From: Pseudomonadota bacterium
GTDB lineage: Bacteria; Pseudomonadota; Alphaproteobacteria; Rhodobacterales; Rhodobacteraceae
Direction: 5' to 3'
Length of the DNA: 64,000 nt
NCBI GenBank assembly: GCA_021779835.1
Contig: JAJXZX010000015.1
Coordinates: 1 to 64,000, forward strand
In this document: one piece after another, positions 51,071-60,734 of the stretch
How positions within the stretch are numbered: position 1 is the stretch's first letter
How the letters are laid out: every line of letters starts with the position of its first letter
The notes under the pieces: model-generated
Told to the model about the DNA's origin: nothing
Seen by the model: the letters and a program-made list of their open reading frames with translations, nothing else
Database searches by the model: none
Program-made: the position numbers and the translations under genes

Positions 51071-51933
51071 AACCGCACGCCGGGCATACGCGAAATGGCA
51101 TAGACGCTTTCGTCATACTGCTCTGTCAGTTCGTCGATGTATTCCTCGTCCCAGCCGGGCAGATCCAACTCGACCTCCATCTGGTCGTCGATCGCATATT
51201 TGTCGAGGAAGGCCGTCACCACCCGCCGCCGCTGCGCGACAGTAAGCGGTTGATGCGACGCGATATAATCGGACATGCGCGCCAGTCCTTCCGGCGACAT
51301 GATTGAGCCGAGTATCTCGTCACGCGAGTCAAGCTCGATCATGTCGTCGTGCCCGGTCAGCGCCTGCAGAACCTCTGGCCAAACCAGCGGCGTATCCTCA
51401 TCGCACCACACAGTGATCGGCAAGCTGGGATAAGCCGCCCGAATGGCACCGATAAACGCGGCCCAGTCCAGCTTCATCGGATCAAGGCCGACGCTGAATT
51501 CGTCATAGGTCTGCTTGCGGTTCGCCTGAAGAAGCGCGGGAATGAAGGTGGCCGGGTTACGGATTGCCAGCGCAATTTCCGCCTCGCAGGACGGAAAAAG
51601 GTTGATGAGCGCGCCAATCTTTTCGACGGCAGTCGGATAAAACTCACCCTTGAAAATAGCCCGTGTCCGCACCCCGAGGAAGTTCTCGTTGGAAAAGATC
51701 AACCGGTCGGCATGATCCTCGACCATGACGGCATCCAGCGTAGTCTCTTCAGTGTCGGCGCTGGATGGCGCGCCCTTCATGGCGGTGGACACTTCGCGCA
51801 GGATCGGCCGATAGACCTGAGGATCGGGAATCACTGTGCCTTGCTGGGCCAGAACCGCGGCATTCGCCCGCAGGCTGGTGACCAATTTCTGCTCGTCCGT
51901 GCAATGCACACCCAAATGGTAAATGACCTTCAT
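51058..51933 (-). CDS. Sulfotransferase-like protein lacking the P-loop (unrecognised)
   Basis: 291-residue soluble protein. The opening KVIYHLGVHCTDEQKLVTSLRANAAVLAQQGTVIPDP has the layout of sulfotransferase-like proteins (HIGxHKTGTTxxQxxLxxNRxxLxxxGxxYP), but the nucleotide-binding K-T-G-T-T is replaced by C-T-D-E-Q, so PAPS binding is unlikely. The rest contains IFSNENFLG, another shared segment, and an acidic C terminus (DLPGWDEEYIDELTEQYDESVYAISRM). I read it as a degenerate relative; function unknown. Either of two adjacent ATGs could start it. Confidence 0.7.
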   Translation of the reverse strand: MKVIYHLGVHCTDEQKLVTSLRANAAVLAQQGTVIPDPQVYRPILREVSTAMKGAPSSADTEETTLDAVMVEDHADRLIFSNENFLGVRTRAIFKGEFYPTAVEKIGALINLFPSCEAEIALAIRNPATFIPALLQANRKQTYDEFSVGLDPMKLDWAAFIGAIRAAYPSLPITVWCDEDTPLVWPEVLQALTGHDDMIELDSRDEILGSIMSPEGLARMSDYIASHQPLTVAQRRRVVTAFLDKYAIDDQMEVELDLPGWDEEYIDELTEQYDESVYAISRMPGVRLIAP

Positions 51934-52161
51934 CACGCTCCTGTATCGGCTTTAACCGATGCAACCCCTCGACCGGACCGTCCTGCCCAAGGCGTTTCTT
52001 GTTATCGGAATGATTCTACACTGTAAAACGGCATTTATGTGGCCGCGCCGCGTCGTTTCAGGCCACCGAGGCCACCCCCAACGCATCTTGCCACTTGACC
52101 TTGGCGCGGTTTCGATTGATCACCGCACCGTGCCGCTTGCGCCCATGCCAAGCGTCATTTC

Positions 52162-52237
52162 GCCGGTTTAGCTCAGCTGGTAGAGCAACGGTTTTGTAAA
52201 CCGAAGGTCGGGGGTTCGAGTCCCTCAACCGGCACCA
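52162..52237 (+). tRNA. tRNA-Thr (anticodon TGT)
   Basis: Cloverleaf with acceptor GCCGGTT pairing with AACCGGC, D-arm AGCTCAGCTGGTAGAGC, anticodon loop TTTTGTAAA (anticodon TGT, Thr), TPsiC arm GGGGGTTCGAGTCCCTC and encoded CCA at 52235-52237. It reads ACA codons. A strong stem-loop follows at 52264. Confidence 0.96.
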
Positions 52238-52744
52238 AATTGTTATCCAAAATAGACTAATGACATGCGAAAGCCCTTGCTCTAAAAGGCTTTTGCATGC
52301 CCAGTTTGTCCGACACGATCCGCTGAGATGCCCTTGGGGCTGGAGGTGTCGCCGGGGGTATCGGGGAAACCCCGAAAAGGCGCCACTCCCACGACGCCAT
52401 TGACGGATCCCGCGATTCGATCGCTTAAAGGCAGTTTATGAAGGCGGGCTTTGACGGCCGGTTTTTCACCACCAAGCCCACAAGAGCAAAGCCGTGGCGT
52501 TTCAATTGTCGCTTGGTGGCAAGGAGAAGCTCGTGCATCCGACCCACGCTGGCTGGGGAAGAGAGCCAAAAAGGATCAGGCGAATTTAGCCTTCCATGGT
52601 CACGGCGAAGGTCGCCAGCAAACCCGACGCAACGCAGGTGCGCGCATCATCCGACCTAAGGCGGCGTGGCGCTTGGGAAAACGCCGCCGACCGCGCCCGA
52701 GGGGCAATCGACGGCGTTGGAAACGCAGGGTCAGGCGTCGCCAG
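52238..52744. other. 507-base gap after tRNA-Thr, no gene recognised
   Basis: Apart from the stem-loop at 52264-52299 nothing is recognised. Short frames exist on both strands but none is protein-like. The place next to a tRNA fits an old integration scar; I see no integrase remnant and no direct repeat of the tRNA 3' end. Confidence 0.55.
52264..52299 (+). terminator. Stem-loop downstream of tRNA-Thr
   Basis: CATGCGAAAGCC (52264-52275) pairs with GGCTTTTGCATG (52288-52299), with one G-U pair, around a 12-base loop. No long T-run follows but the 3' arm has TTTT. Probably ends the tRNA transcript. Confidence 0.6.
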
Positions 52745-53098
52745 CTATTTCACCGCAGGCAGCGCCGAAAGCTCCAGATGGTAGGGGCTGCCGTTCGCGA
52801 AGGTCTGGCCTTTCACGAAGCGACCATGCAGGAGGTATTTCAGCCCGTGTTTCATCGTGTCAATTCCTGCCCCGGTCACCGGAAGATCATGACGGGAAAC
52901 CGCTCCCTTCGCCTCGTCCGAGAACAGGATATAGTCGGGTTTGCTGACCAAAACATAGCCGACCATGGCAACGTCTTTGCCGACATACCCTGCGGGGTGC
53001 CACGTCACTTTGCCGACTTTATGCACCACCTCGGCCTGCGCCATTCCGGCCATCGCGAGGGCGAGTGTCAGCCCGTAAACCAGTTTCTTCACAGCCAT
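52745..53098 (-). CDS. Secreted protein, unrecognised
   Basis: 117-residue protein with signal peptide KKLVYGLTLALAMAGMAQA. The mature part (VVHKVGKVTWHPAGYVGKDVAMVGYVLVSKPDYILFSDEAKGAVSRHDLPVTG, then YLLHGRFVKGQTFANGSPYHLEL) is beta-rich, and the KDVAMVGYVL / FSDEAKG layout resembles small OB-fold periplasmic proteins. The start lies one base after the stop of the upstream beta-propeller gene, so the two form an operon. Function unknown. Confidence 0.75.
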   Translation of the reverse strand: MAVKKLVYGLTLALAMAGMAQAEVVHKVGKVTWHPAGYVGKDVAMVGYVLVSKPDYILFSDEAKGAVSRHDLPVTGAGIDTMKHGLKYLLHGRFVKGQTFANGSPYHLELSALPAVK

Positions 53099-53099
53099 C

Positions 53100-54266
53100 T
53101 TACATTGCCTTTATGATGTCGAGGCCGTCCGGAATGTGGACATAGCCTGGCTTGGAGCCCGGGTGCCGCGTCACGCCATATTGCCAAAGGATGCGGTTGG
53201 TCGCCTTCTCGATCACCACCACACGGGCGTTCAGGTCGTCGTTGACCAGAACGTTACCATTGGGCAATTCGATCGCAAGCGAGGGGCGGTTCAGCGTGCC
53301 GTCGCCGATCGGCTTGTAGGTCCAAACGACTTTGCCTGCGCGGTTAATCTCGATCAGGTTGCCGGGGTTGGTGTAGCCCGCCACAAGAAAGTTGCCGGCC
53401 TTGGTCACTTGCGGGTCAGAGGGGTATTTAAACGGCAGCACCAGCTTGTAGATCTGCTTCCAGTTCTGGTCGAGTTCGGTAATGGAATGGTCGCCGATGG
53501 TCGAGACCAGTTCGTGCCCGTTCGGCAGCGGCTTGTCGCCGTTGGGCGAGTTCAGCATTGGCGCCGCACCCCAACACCGCCCGGTCTTGCCCGCCTGACG
53601 CACGATCTTTTTGTCCGGAGAGATCTCAAGGATACGGCAGTTGCGGATATCGGCGACCGAGATATTGCCGTTGGGCAGCATATAGGCGTCGTCTGGGAAA
53701 TTCAGGTAGCCGGGCGCGCTGCCTTGCTTGCCAAGGTGGCCATAGTCCCAGATCACCTTTTTCGTCGCGACGTCGATGATGCGAATGACCTGCCCGTGTT
53801 CAAGGTTGGTGATGACATGTTTGCCACCATCGGTAAAAAAGGCGTCGTCGGCGCCCTGACCGGGTGGAATGTCGGTAAAATTATACTGCCAAAGGATTTT
53901 TTTCTCCGGGCTGACAATCAAAATGCGGTCATTACCGCGGTCGGCGATCATCACGTTGTAGCCGCCCAACGCAGAGGCATCGCTTGGCAAAGCCGCAAGC
54001 AAGGGGTCGGTCGGCACCTCGGGGGCTGGCGCAATGGTGGGCGCAACGGGCGCCGAAGCGACAGTCGGTGTCGCTGGCGCAGGCACGATGGTGGGCGCGG
54101 CGGCCGGAGCAGTTGCCGCCACGGGCGCATGCGCCGGATCGGGGGCAACCACCGCGACCGGGGCCGGGGCCGGGTCGGTTTGCGCAAACCCTACGGTGGG
54201 GAGAAGTCCTGTCAGTGTAACGGTTACCAAAAGGCGTGAAAAAGTCTTAATATTCAGAAACGGCAA
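53100..54266 (-). CDS. Secreted PQQ-like/NHL-type beta-propeller protein
   Basis: 388-residue exported protein. After the signal peptide (ends near GFAQ) comes a 60-residue Pro/Ala-rich linker, then about six blade-like repeats, each ending in a variant of ILWQYNFTD, VIWDYGHLG, IVRQAGKTG, VVWTYKPIG or ILWQYGVTR. The repeats D-R-G-N-D-R-I-L-I-V and L-P-N-G-N-I-S-V-A-D-I-R-N-C-R-I-L-E-I match arylsulfotransferase/PQQ-like propellers. The catalytic His of arylsulfate sulfotransferase is not recognised, so a binding or scaffold role is as likely. It precedes a small secreted protein in the same transcript. Confidence 0.8.
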   Translation of the reverse strand: MPFLNIKTFSRLLVTVTLTGLLPTVGFAQTDPAPAPVAVVAPDPAHAPVAATAPAAAPTIVPAPATPTVASAPVAPTIAPAPEVPTDPLLAALPSDASALGGYNVMIADRGNDRILIVSPEKKILWQYNFTDIPPGQGADDAFFTDGGKHVITNLEHGQVIRIIDVATKKVIWDYGHLGKQGSAPGYLNFPDDAYMLPNGNISVADIRNCRILEISPDKKIVRQAGKTGRCWGAAPMLNSPNGDKPLPNGHELVSTIGDHSITELDQNWKQIYKLVLPFKYPSDPQVTKAGNFLVAGYTNPGNLIEINRAGKVVWTYKPIGDGTLNRPSLAIELPNGNVLVNDDLNARVVVIEKATNRILWQYGVTRHPGSKPGYVHIPDGLDIIKAM

Positions 54267-54622
54267 GAATAGCCCCCTAAGCCAAGATCCTTGCGACCGC
54301 TATCCGAAGCACGCAAGGTGCCCATCCCCGGCCCCTTTGGCGTAGCTGTCGTCCTGACCGTCAAGACCTGTCGATGGCTTTGGTGTACCCCATCAACTGC
54401 GCCCGTGCTGTCGGAAAACGTCCGCATTGCGCAGGCTCATCTGCCCCGCAGTGGCTTCATCGACAATTGCCCCTGACGCATGGCTGACGCCTGCGACTGC
54501 CGCAGGTCGTTCAGGCGTGGCTCGAATCCGTCGCACCGTACCCAAATGCCTCGATTTGCGCTGTATCTGTCCGAAACGCGGGCCGGAGGCGGCAGCGGAG
54601 AAACACAAGTGGCTGATTTTAT
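54267..54622. other. 356-base gap between propeller gene and tRNA-Arg
   Basis: No convincing gene. The stretch is GC-rich with short frames on both strands (the longest about 70 codons on minus, 54393-54608) that resemble nothing I know. It contains the probable promoter of the propeller operon. Confidence 0.55.
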
Positions 54623-54699
<77 letters not shown>

Positions 54700-54760
54700 G
54701 CTCGGGCCCGTCTATAGCGGGGGCGCGGCGTCGCTGCAACGGCCAATAAAGCGTCCGGGC

Positions 54761-55981
54761 TCAGGAAAACAACTCGTGGCACAGTTCCAGCGCGTCAATC
54801 AGGACATCAACCTCAGCTTTGGTGTTGTAAAGCCCGAATGAGGCGCGGCAGGTGGCCGAAACGCCCAGGTAATCCATCAGCGGCATCGCGCAATGGGTGC
54901 CTGCGCGCACGGCGACGCCTTTCTTGTCCAGCACGGTAGAGATGTCATGCGCATGTGCCGCGCCATCCAGCGTGAACGAGAATATCGCACCCTTGGTCGC
55001 GGAATTGCCCTGCACAGTCAGCCAGTTAAGCCCACCGAGCCGCGTGTTGGCATAATCGCGCAAGCTAGCCTCGTGCGCAGCGATATTCTCCATGCCAAGC
55101 GCCATCAGGTATTCCAGCGCCACGCCAAGGCCAATTTGCTGCACGATGCCGGGGGTGCCGGCCTCAAACTTCATCGGCGGGTCGTTGTAGGTGATCGCCT
55201 CGCGCGTCACTTCCCGGATCATGTCGCCACCGCCTAGGAAGGGGCGCATCTCTGCCATCCGCTCGGGCGCGATCCAGATGGCGCCAGAGCCTGACGGACC
55301 GTAGAGTTTATGGCCAGTGATAGCGAAAAAATCGCAGCCGATCGCCTGCACGTCCACCGGCATATGCACGGCAGATTGCGAGCCGTCGACCAACACCGGC
55401 ACGTCCTTCGCCCGCGCGCCCCGGCAGATCGCCGCGACATCGACGCGGGTGCCCAGCACGTTTGACATCTGGGTAATCGCCACCAATTTTGTGCGTGGCC
55501 CGATGGCGTCAATCACCGCCTGCGGGTCCAGATCGCCATTGGCATCGACATCCACCCATTTCAGCACGACGCCCTGCCGCTCTCGCAGGAAGTGCCACGG
55601 CACGATGTTGGCGTGGTGTTCCATGATCGACAGCACGATCTCATCGCCCGGCTGAAGGCGCGGCGCGGCCCATGCGTAAGAGATCAGGTTGATGCCCTCG
55701 GTGGTGCCGCTGGTAAAGACGATCTCCTCCGGGCTTTTGGCGTTCAGGAAGCGGGCGATGATGCCGCGCACCGCCTCGTATTTCTCTGTCGCGATGTTGG
55801 AGAGCGTATGCAAGCCACGGTGAACATTGGCGTATTCCATTGAATAGGCCTGCGTGATCGCGTCAATCACCACCTGAGGCTTTTGCGCCGAGGCCCCGTT
55901 ATCAAGGTACACCAACGGCTTGCCGTTCACCTGCCGCGACAGGATGGGAAAATCACGGCGGACTTTTGCGACGTCATACAT
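54761..55981 (-). CDS. sufS: Cysteine desulfurase SufS
   Basis: 406-residue group II cysteine desulfurase. The PLP lysine is Lys225 in ITGHKLYGPSG and the persulfide cysteine Cys364 in AGTHCAMPLMDYLG, matching the position of the E. coli SufS cysteine. It supplies sulfur for Fe-S cluster assembly on SufBCD. It is the last gene of the suf cluster, its ATG abutting the stop of the second YIP1-like gene. A sufE gene or sufU is not in the window. Confidence 0.95.
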   Translation of the reverse strand: MYDVAKVRRDFPILSRQVNGKPLVYLDNGASAQKPQVVIDAITQAYSMEYANVHRGLHTLSNIATEKYEAVRGIIARFLNAKSPEEIVFTSGTTEGINLISYAWAAPRLQPGDEIVLSIMEHHANIVPWHFLRERQGVVLKWVDVDANGDLDPQAVIDAIGPRTKLVAITQMSNVLGTRVDVAAICRGARAKDVPVLVDGSQSAVHMPVDVQAIGCDFFAITGHKLYGPSGSGAIWIAPERMAEMRPFLGGGDMIREVTREAITYNDPPMKFEAGTPGIVQQIGLGVALEYLMALGMENIAAHEASLRDYANTRLGGLNWLTVQGNSATKGAIFSFTLDGAAHAHDISTVLDKKGVAVRAGTHCAMPLMDYLGVSATCRASFGLYNTKAEVDVLIDALELCHELFS

Positions 55982-56572
55982 TCAGGCGGCTCCCGGAACC
56001 AGTATACCGGTCGCCACCAGCGCAAAACTTAGCGAAAACATCAAGATGACGGTGGTGATGACCACCATCAGAAACACCAGCCACGGGTGCGTAAACCCAT
56101 GCAGTTCGGCAACAAAATGCGTAAGCAACCAGAACAGCGCCACGATAGAAACAAGGCCAAGGATGTCAGACGCCGGTGGCAACACCAGCGCCAATACGAT
56201 CTGCCCGAATTGCAGCGCCAGCAGGATCGTTTGCAGCCAGCACACCAATGCCAAGGCGCCAGCCCAGTCTCCGGTGCCGCCAAAGACGCGGCCGACGAAC
56301 AGGATAGAGACCGCCATCGCAATCAGCGCGAAAAATTGCAGAACAGCCATACCGACCGGGCCGGGCATACCCGAGGCCATGAAGAAATCCGTGGTCGGCC
56401 CACCGAGCTGAAGACTGGCCTGCAAAAACAGATCGGCAAGAACTGCGGCCAGCACCAGAAACTCGATCAGCATCGCCACCGGCACATGCATCGCCAGAAT
56501 CGCGCGCGCCGCCTTGCGCGGCTGCAACATGCTTTCGCGCGCCAAATCAACCCATTGTCCGGCCTGCATCAT
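55982..56572 (-). CDS. YIP1-family membrane protein, second
   Basis: 196-residue membrane protein with a soluble N terminus (QWVDLARESMLQPRKAARAILA) and about five hydrophobic helices (VAMLIEFLVLAAVLADLFL, GPVGMAVLQFFALIAMAVSILFVG, ALALVCWLQTILLALQFG, LGLVSIVALFWLLTHF, WLVFLMVVITTVILMFSLSFAL). The layout resembles the YIP1/Yif1 family. It lies inside the suf operon after sufD and overlaps the preceding YIP1-like stop by ATGA. Its relation to Fe-S assembly is unknown. Confidence 0.8.
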   Translation of the reverse strand: MMQAGQWVDLARESMLQPRKAARAILAMHVPVAMLIEFLVLAAVLADLFLQASLQLGGPTTDFFMASGMPGPVGMAVLQFFALIAMAVSILFVGRVFGGTGDWAGALALVCWLQTILLALQFGQIVLALVLPPASDILGLVSIVALFWLLTHFVAELHGFTHPWLVFLMVVITTVILMFSLSFALVATGILVPGAA

Positions 56573-57066
56573 GCCCCTGCCCCTTTTGCGGCTTCGCTGG
56601 CTTTCAGCGCGCCGCCCCATAGCCACACGAACCCCGCCAGCACGACAATGCCAAGGGCATTCAACGTCGCACCCGGCCCGATCAGGCCGGCCACAAGGCC
56701 CTGGGCCAGCATCAGCGGGCTGGCCGCCAACATCGACCAAAACAGCGCCAGACGCGCAGAGAACCAGCTACCCTGCCCGCCGAGCTGGCGCGCAATCAGA
56801 TGGCTGAGCGCGGCGATGCCGTAGCCGATCAGGGGGGCCAGAAATATCAGGCCCATCAGCGCCCCACTCATCCGCGCCTCCAGCGGCACCGTGGGATCAA
56901 GCCGCGCCGCTCGCACCAGCCCCGGCCATTCGGCCAGAAACATCAGCGCCAGCGCGCCCATCAGCATCGCCAACGCGCGGTCCTCGCGCACACCGTCGGC
57001 CAGCTTGCTGCGGATCATCCGCCCCGGCGCGCGATAGCTGGTCAGAATGTCGCCGATAACCGACAT
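56569..57066 (-). CDS. YIP1-family membrane protein, first
   Basis: 165-residue membrane protein: a short basic N-terminal segment (MSVIGDILTSYRAPGRMIRSKLADGVREDRALAM) and about four helices (LMGALALMFLAEWP, GALMGLIFLAPLIGYGIAAL, LFWSMLAASPLMLAQGLVAGLIG, LNALGIVVLAGFVWLWGGAL). The layout resembles YIP1 proteins. It follows sufD directly and is coupled to the second YIP1-like gene by ATGA, and the pair sits between sufD and sufS. Confidence 0.8.
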   Translation of the reverse strand: MSVIGDILTSYRAPGRMIRSKLADGVREDRALAMLMGALALMFLAEWPGLVRAARLDPTVPLEARMSGALMGLIFLAPLIGYGIAALSHLIARQLGGQGSWFSARLALFWSMLAASPLMLAQGLVAGLIGPGATLNALGIVVLAGFVWLWGGALKASEAAKGAGA

Positions 57067-58347
57067 TCAATGCGCCCCGGCGGCGAGCCAGCTTTCCAGC
57101 CGCGCCTGAATAGCCTCGGCAATGGTGGCGTCGTCAATCTCGGCAATCGCTTCGGCAAGGAAGGCCAGCACCAGCAGCGACTGCGCCTCGCGTTCTGGCA
57201 CCCCGCGCGAGCGCAGGTAGAACAGCGCGGTGTCGTCGATCGCGCCAGAGGTAGAGCCGTGGCTGCATTTCACATCGTCGGCGTAGATTTCCAGCTCTGG
57301 CTTGCACAGGAACTGGCTGTCGTCGTCGAGCAAAAGTGACTGGCTGATCTGATACCCATCGGTCTTTTGCGCACTTTGCTTGACGAGGATCTTACCCTGA
57401 AACACGCCGGTCGCCCCGTTGCGCAGCACCTTCTTGAACACCTGACGGCTTTCACAGCCGGTGCCCTGATGGGTGATAAAAACGGTGTCATCGTGGTGGA
57501 ACATGCCGTTCCCCAGCGCAGCACCCGCGACATGGGCCACGCCATCGGCGCCGATCAGTTCAAGCACCACCTCGTTGCGGGTCAACGCACCGTTCGCGGT
57601 CAGCGTGAAGGATTTGAAGCGGCTCGCATTGCCCATACGCGCGAAAACATGGGTCAGCGTCCGCCGCTCATGGTCGCGCCCCTGAGTGCGGACGTGGTGG
57701 AAGGCGGCGCCGTCGGCGACCTGGACCTCCATCACGGTATTGGAGCGTGCTCCCGCCGGGCCACTCTCCAATAGCGTCAGCTCCGCTCCATCTTCCACCT
57801 TCACGCAATGGTGGAGGATCGCATCGGAAGCTGTTGATGTTTGATGATAAACTAACGCTACTGGCTTGCTCACTTTTCCCACAACACGGATCAAGACGCC
57901 ATCTGTCGCCAGCGCCGAGTTCAGCGCGGCCAGCGGGCGGGCCACCGGCGTCTGCCCACGCGCCTCGAGCACGCCGTAAACCTCGTGCGCCCAGTGGATA
58001 TCCTGCGTAGCGGCCTCTGCCAAACGCGAGATCTCCACCCCTGCCAGCGCTGGATTGTCCGAGGCCGCCGCATCAAACACGCCATCGACGAAAACCAGCC
58101 GCAGGCAATCAATGCCATCAAACCCCTCGGTTTCGCCCGGAATCACCTGAGCGACCGGCACCGCTGCCACCGTAAGCGGCGTCGGGTCAGTGTATTTCCA
58201 GTATTCGTCGCGCTTGACGGGCAGCCCCATAGCGCGCAACCGCGACACCGCCGCTCCGCGTGCCAGATGCAGCCACGCGCCGCTTTGCGGTAGCTGCAGA
58301 CCCGCCAGCCGCGCCTCTGCCTCTGCGGATCGTGCCGGCGCCGCCAT
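57067..58347 (-). CDS. sufD: Fe-S assembly protein SufD
   Basis: 426-residue SufD. The C-terminal half holds the SufBD core beta-helix (FHHVRTQGRDHERRTLTHVFARMGNASRFKSFTLTANGALTRNEVVLELIGADGVAHVAGAALG) and the final DDVKCSHGSTSGAIDDTALFYLRSRGVPEREAQSLLVLAFLAEAI, including the conserved CSHG and Tyr/Arg of the family. It forms the scaffold with SufB and SufC. Its ATG overlaps the sufC stop by one base (TAATG). Confidence 0.95.
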   Translation of the reverse strand: MAAPARSAEAEARLAGLQLPQSGAWLHLARGAAVSRLRAMGLPVKRDEYWKYTDPTPLTVAAVPVAQVIPGETEGFDGIDCLRLVFVDGVFDAAASDNPALAGVEISRLAEAATQDIHWAHEVYGVLEARGQTPVARPLAALNSALATDGVLIRVVGKVSKPVALVYHQTSTASDAILHHCVKVEDGAELTLLESGPAGARSNTVMEVQVADGAAFHHVRTQGRDHERRTLTHVFARMGNASRFKSFTLTANGALTRNEVVLELIGADGVAHVAGAALGNGMFHHDDTVFITHQGTGCESRQVFKKVLRNGATGVFQGKILVKQSAQKTDGYQISQSLLLDDDSQFLCKPELEIYADDVKCSHGSTSGAIDDTALFYLRSRGVPEREAQSLLVLAFLAEAIAEIDDATIAEAIQARLESWLAAGAH

Positions 58348-59102
58348 TACAGCACCTCCGCGAGGATATCCGCGTAGCCGTTGTTTTCGACCTCCAACGC
58401 CAGCTCCGGCCCGCCGGTTTTGACGATGCGACCATCCGCCATGATATGCACGACATCCGGCTTGATGTGGTCCAGAAGCCGTTGATAATGCGTGATAACA
58501 AGGAACGAGCGCCCCTCGGACCGCAGTGCGTTCACGCCTTCGGCCACCAGCTTCATCGCGTCAACGTCAAGGCCCGAGTCGGTCTCGTCAAGGATGCACA
58601 TCTTGGGTTCCAGCATCGCCATCTGCAGGATCTCGTTGCGCTTTTTCTCGCCGCCGGAGAAACCTACGTTCACCGGGCGTTTCAGCATATCGGCGTCGAT
58701 TTTCAGCGTTTTTGCCTGCTCGCGGATCACCTTGAGGAACTCCCCGGCGCTCATCTCTTCCTCACCGCGCGCTTTCCGTTGCGCGTTCACCGCGGTGCGC
58801 AGAAAGGTCATGTTGCCGACGCCCGGGATCTCCACCGGATACTGGAACGCGAGGAAAAGACCTGCCGCGGCGCGCGCTTCGGGCTCCATCTCCAGCAGTT
58901 CCTGCCCGTCGAGCTTGGCGCTGCCTGCCGTGACGGTATAGCCATCGCGGCCCGACAGCACATAGCTGAGCGTGGACTTGCCAGAGCCGTTGGGCCCCAT
59001 AATCGCATGCACCTTTCCGGTTTCCACCGTCAGGTTGACGCCCTTGAGGATGACTTTATCCTCTTCCTCAAGTTTCACGTGCAGGTTCTTGATTTCAAGC
59101 AT
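58347..59102 (-). CDS. sufC: Fe-S assembly ATPase SufC
   Basis: 251-residue ABC-type ATPase. Walker A GPNGSGKST is at 36-44, the signature NVGFSGGEKKRNEILQMA follows near 143, Walker B is CILDETDSGLDVDA and the H-loop VITHYQRL. It energises conformational change of SufB/SufD. Start is the ATG of MLEIKNLHVK, behind AAAAGAA; fourteen upstream codons are open but not conserved. Confidence 0.95.
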   Translation of the reverse strand: MLEIKNLHVKLEEEDKVILKGVNLTVETGKVHAIMGPNGSGKSTLSYVLSGRDGYTVTAGSAKLDGQELLEMEPEARAAAGLFLAFQYPVEIPGVGNMTFLRTAVNAQRKARGEEEMSAGEFLKVIREQAKTLKIDADMLKRPVNVGFSGGEKKRNEILQMAMLEPKMCILDETDSGLDVDAMKLVAEGVNALRSEGRSFLVITHYQRLLDHIKPDVVHIMADGRIVKTGGPELALEVENNGYADILAEVL

Positions 59103-59159
59103 TTCTTTTCCTGATCTTCCAAGCGCCTCTGGCGCGAATTTCACATGCGACGAAGTGGC

Positions 59160-60689
<1,530 letters not shown>

Positions 60690-60734
60690 CGGCCAATCCA
60701 ATCCTAACTATCTCAAGGGCTTGCGCCCGTATCT

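Noticed and set aside
54393-54608. 71-codon minus-strand frame as a transposase or integrase fragment
   Set aside because: No motif or resemblance to any mobile-element protein could be found by eye.
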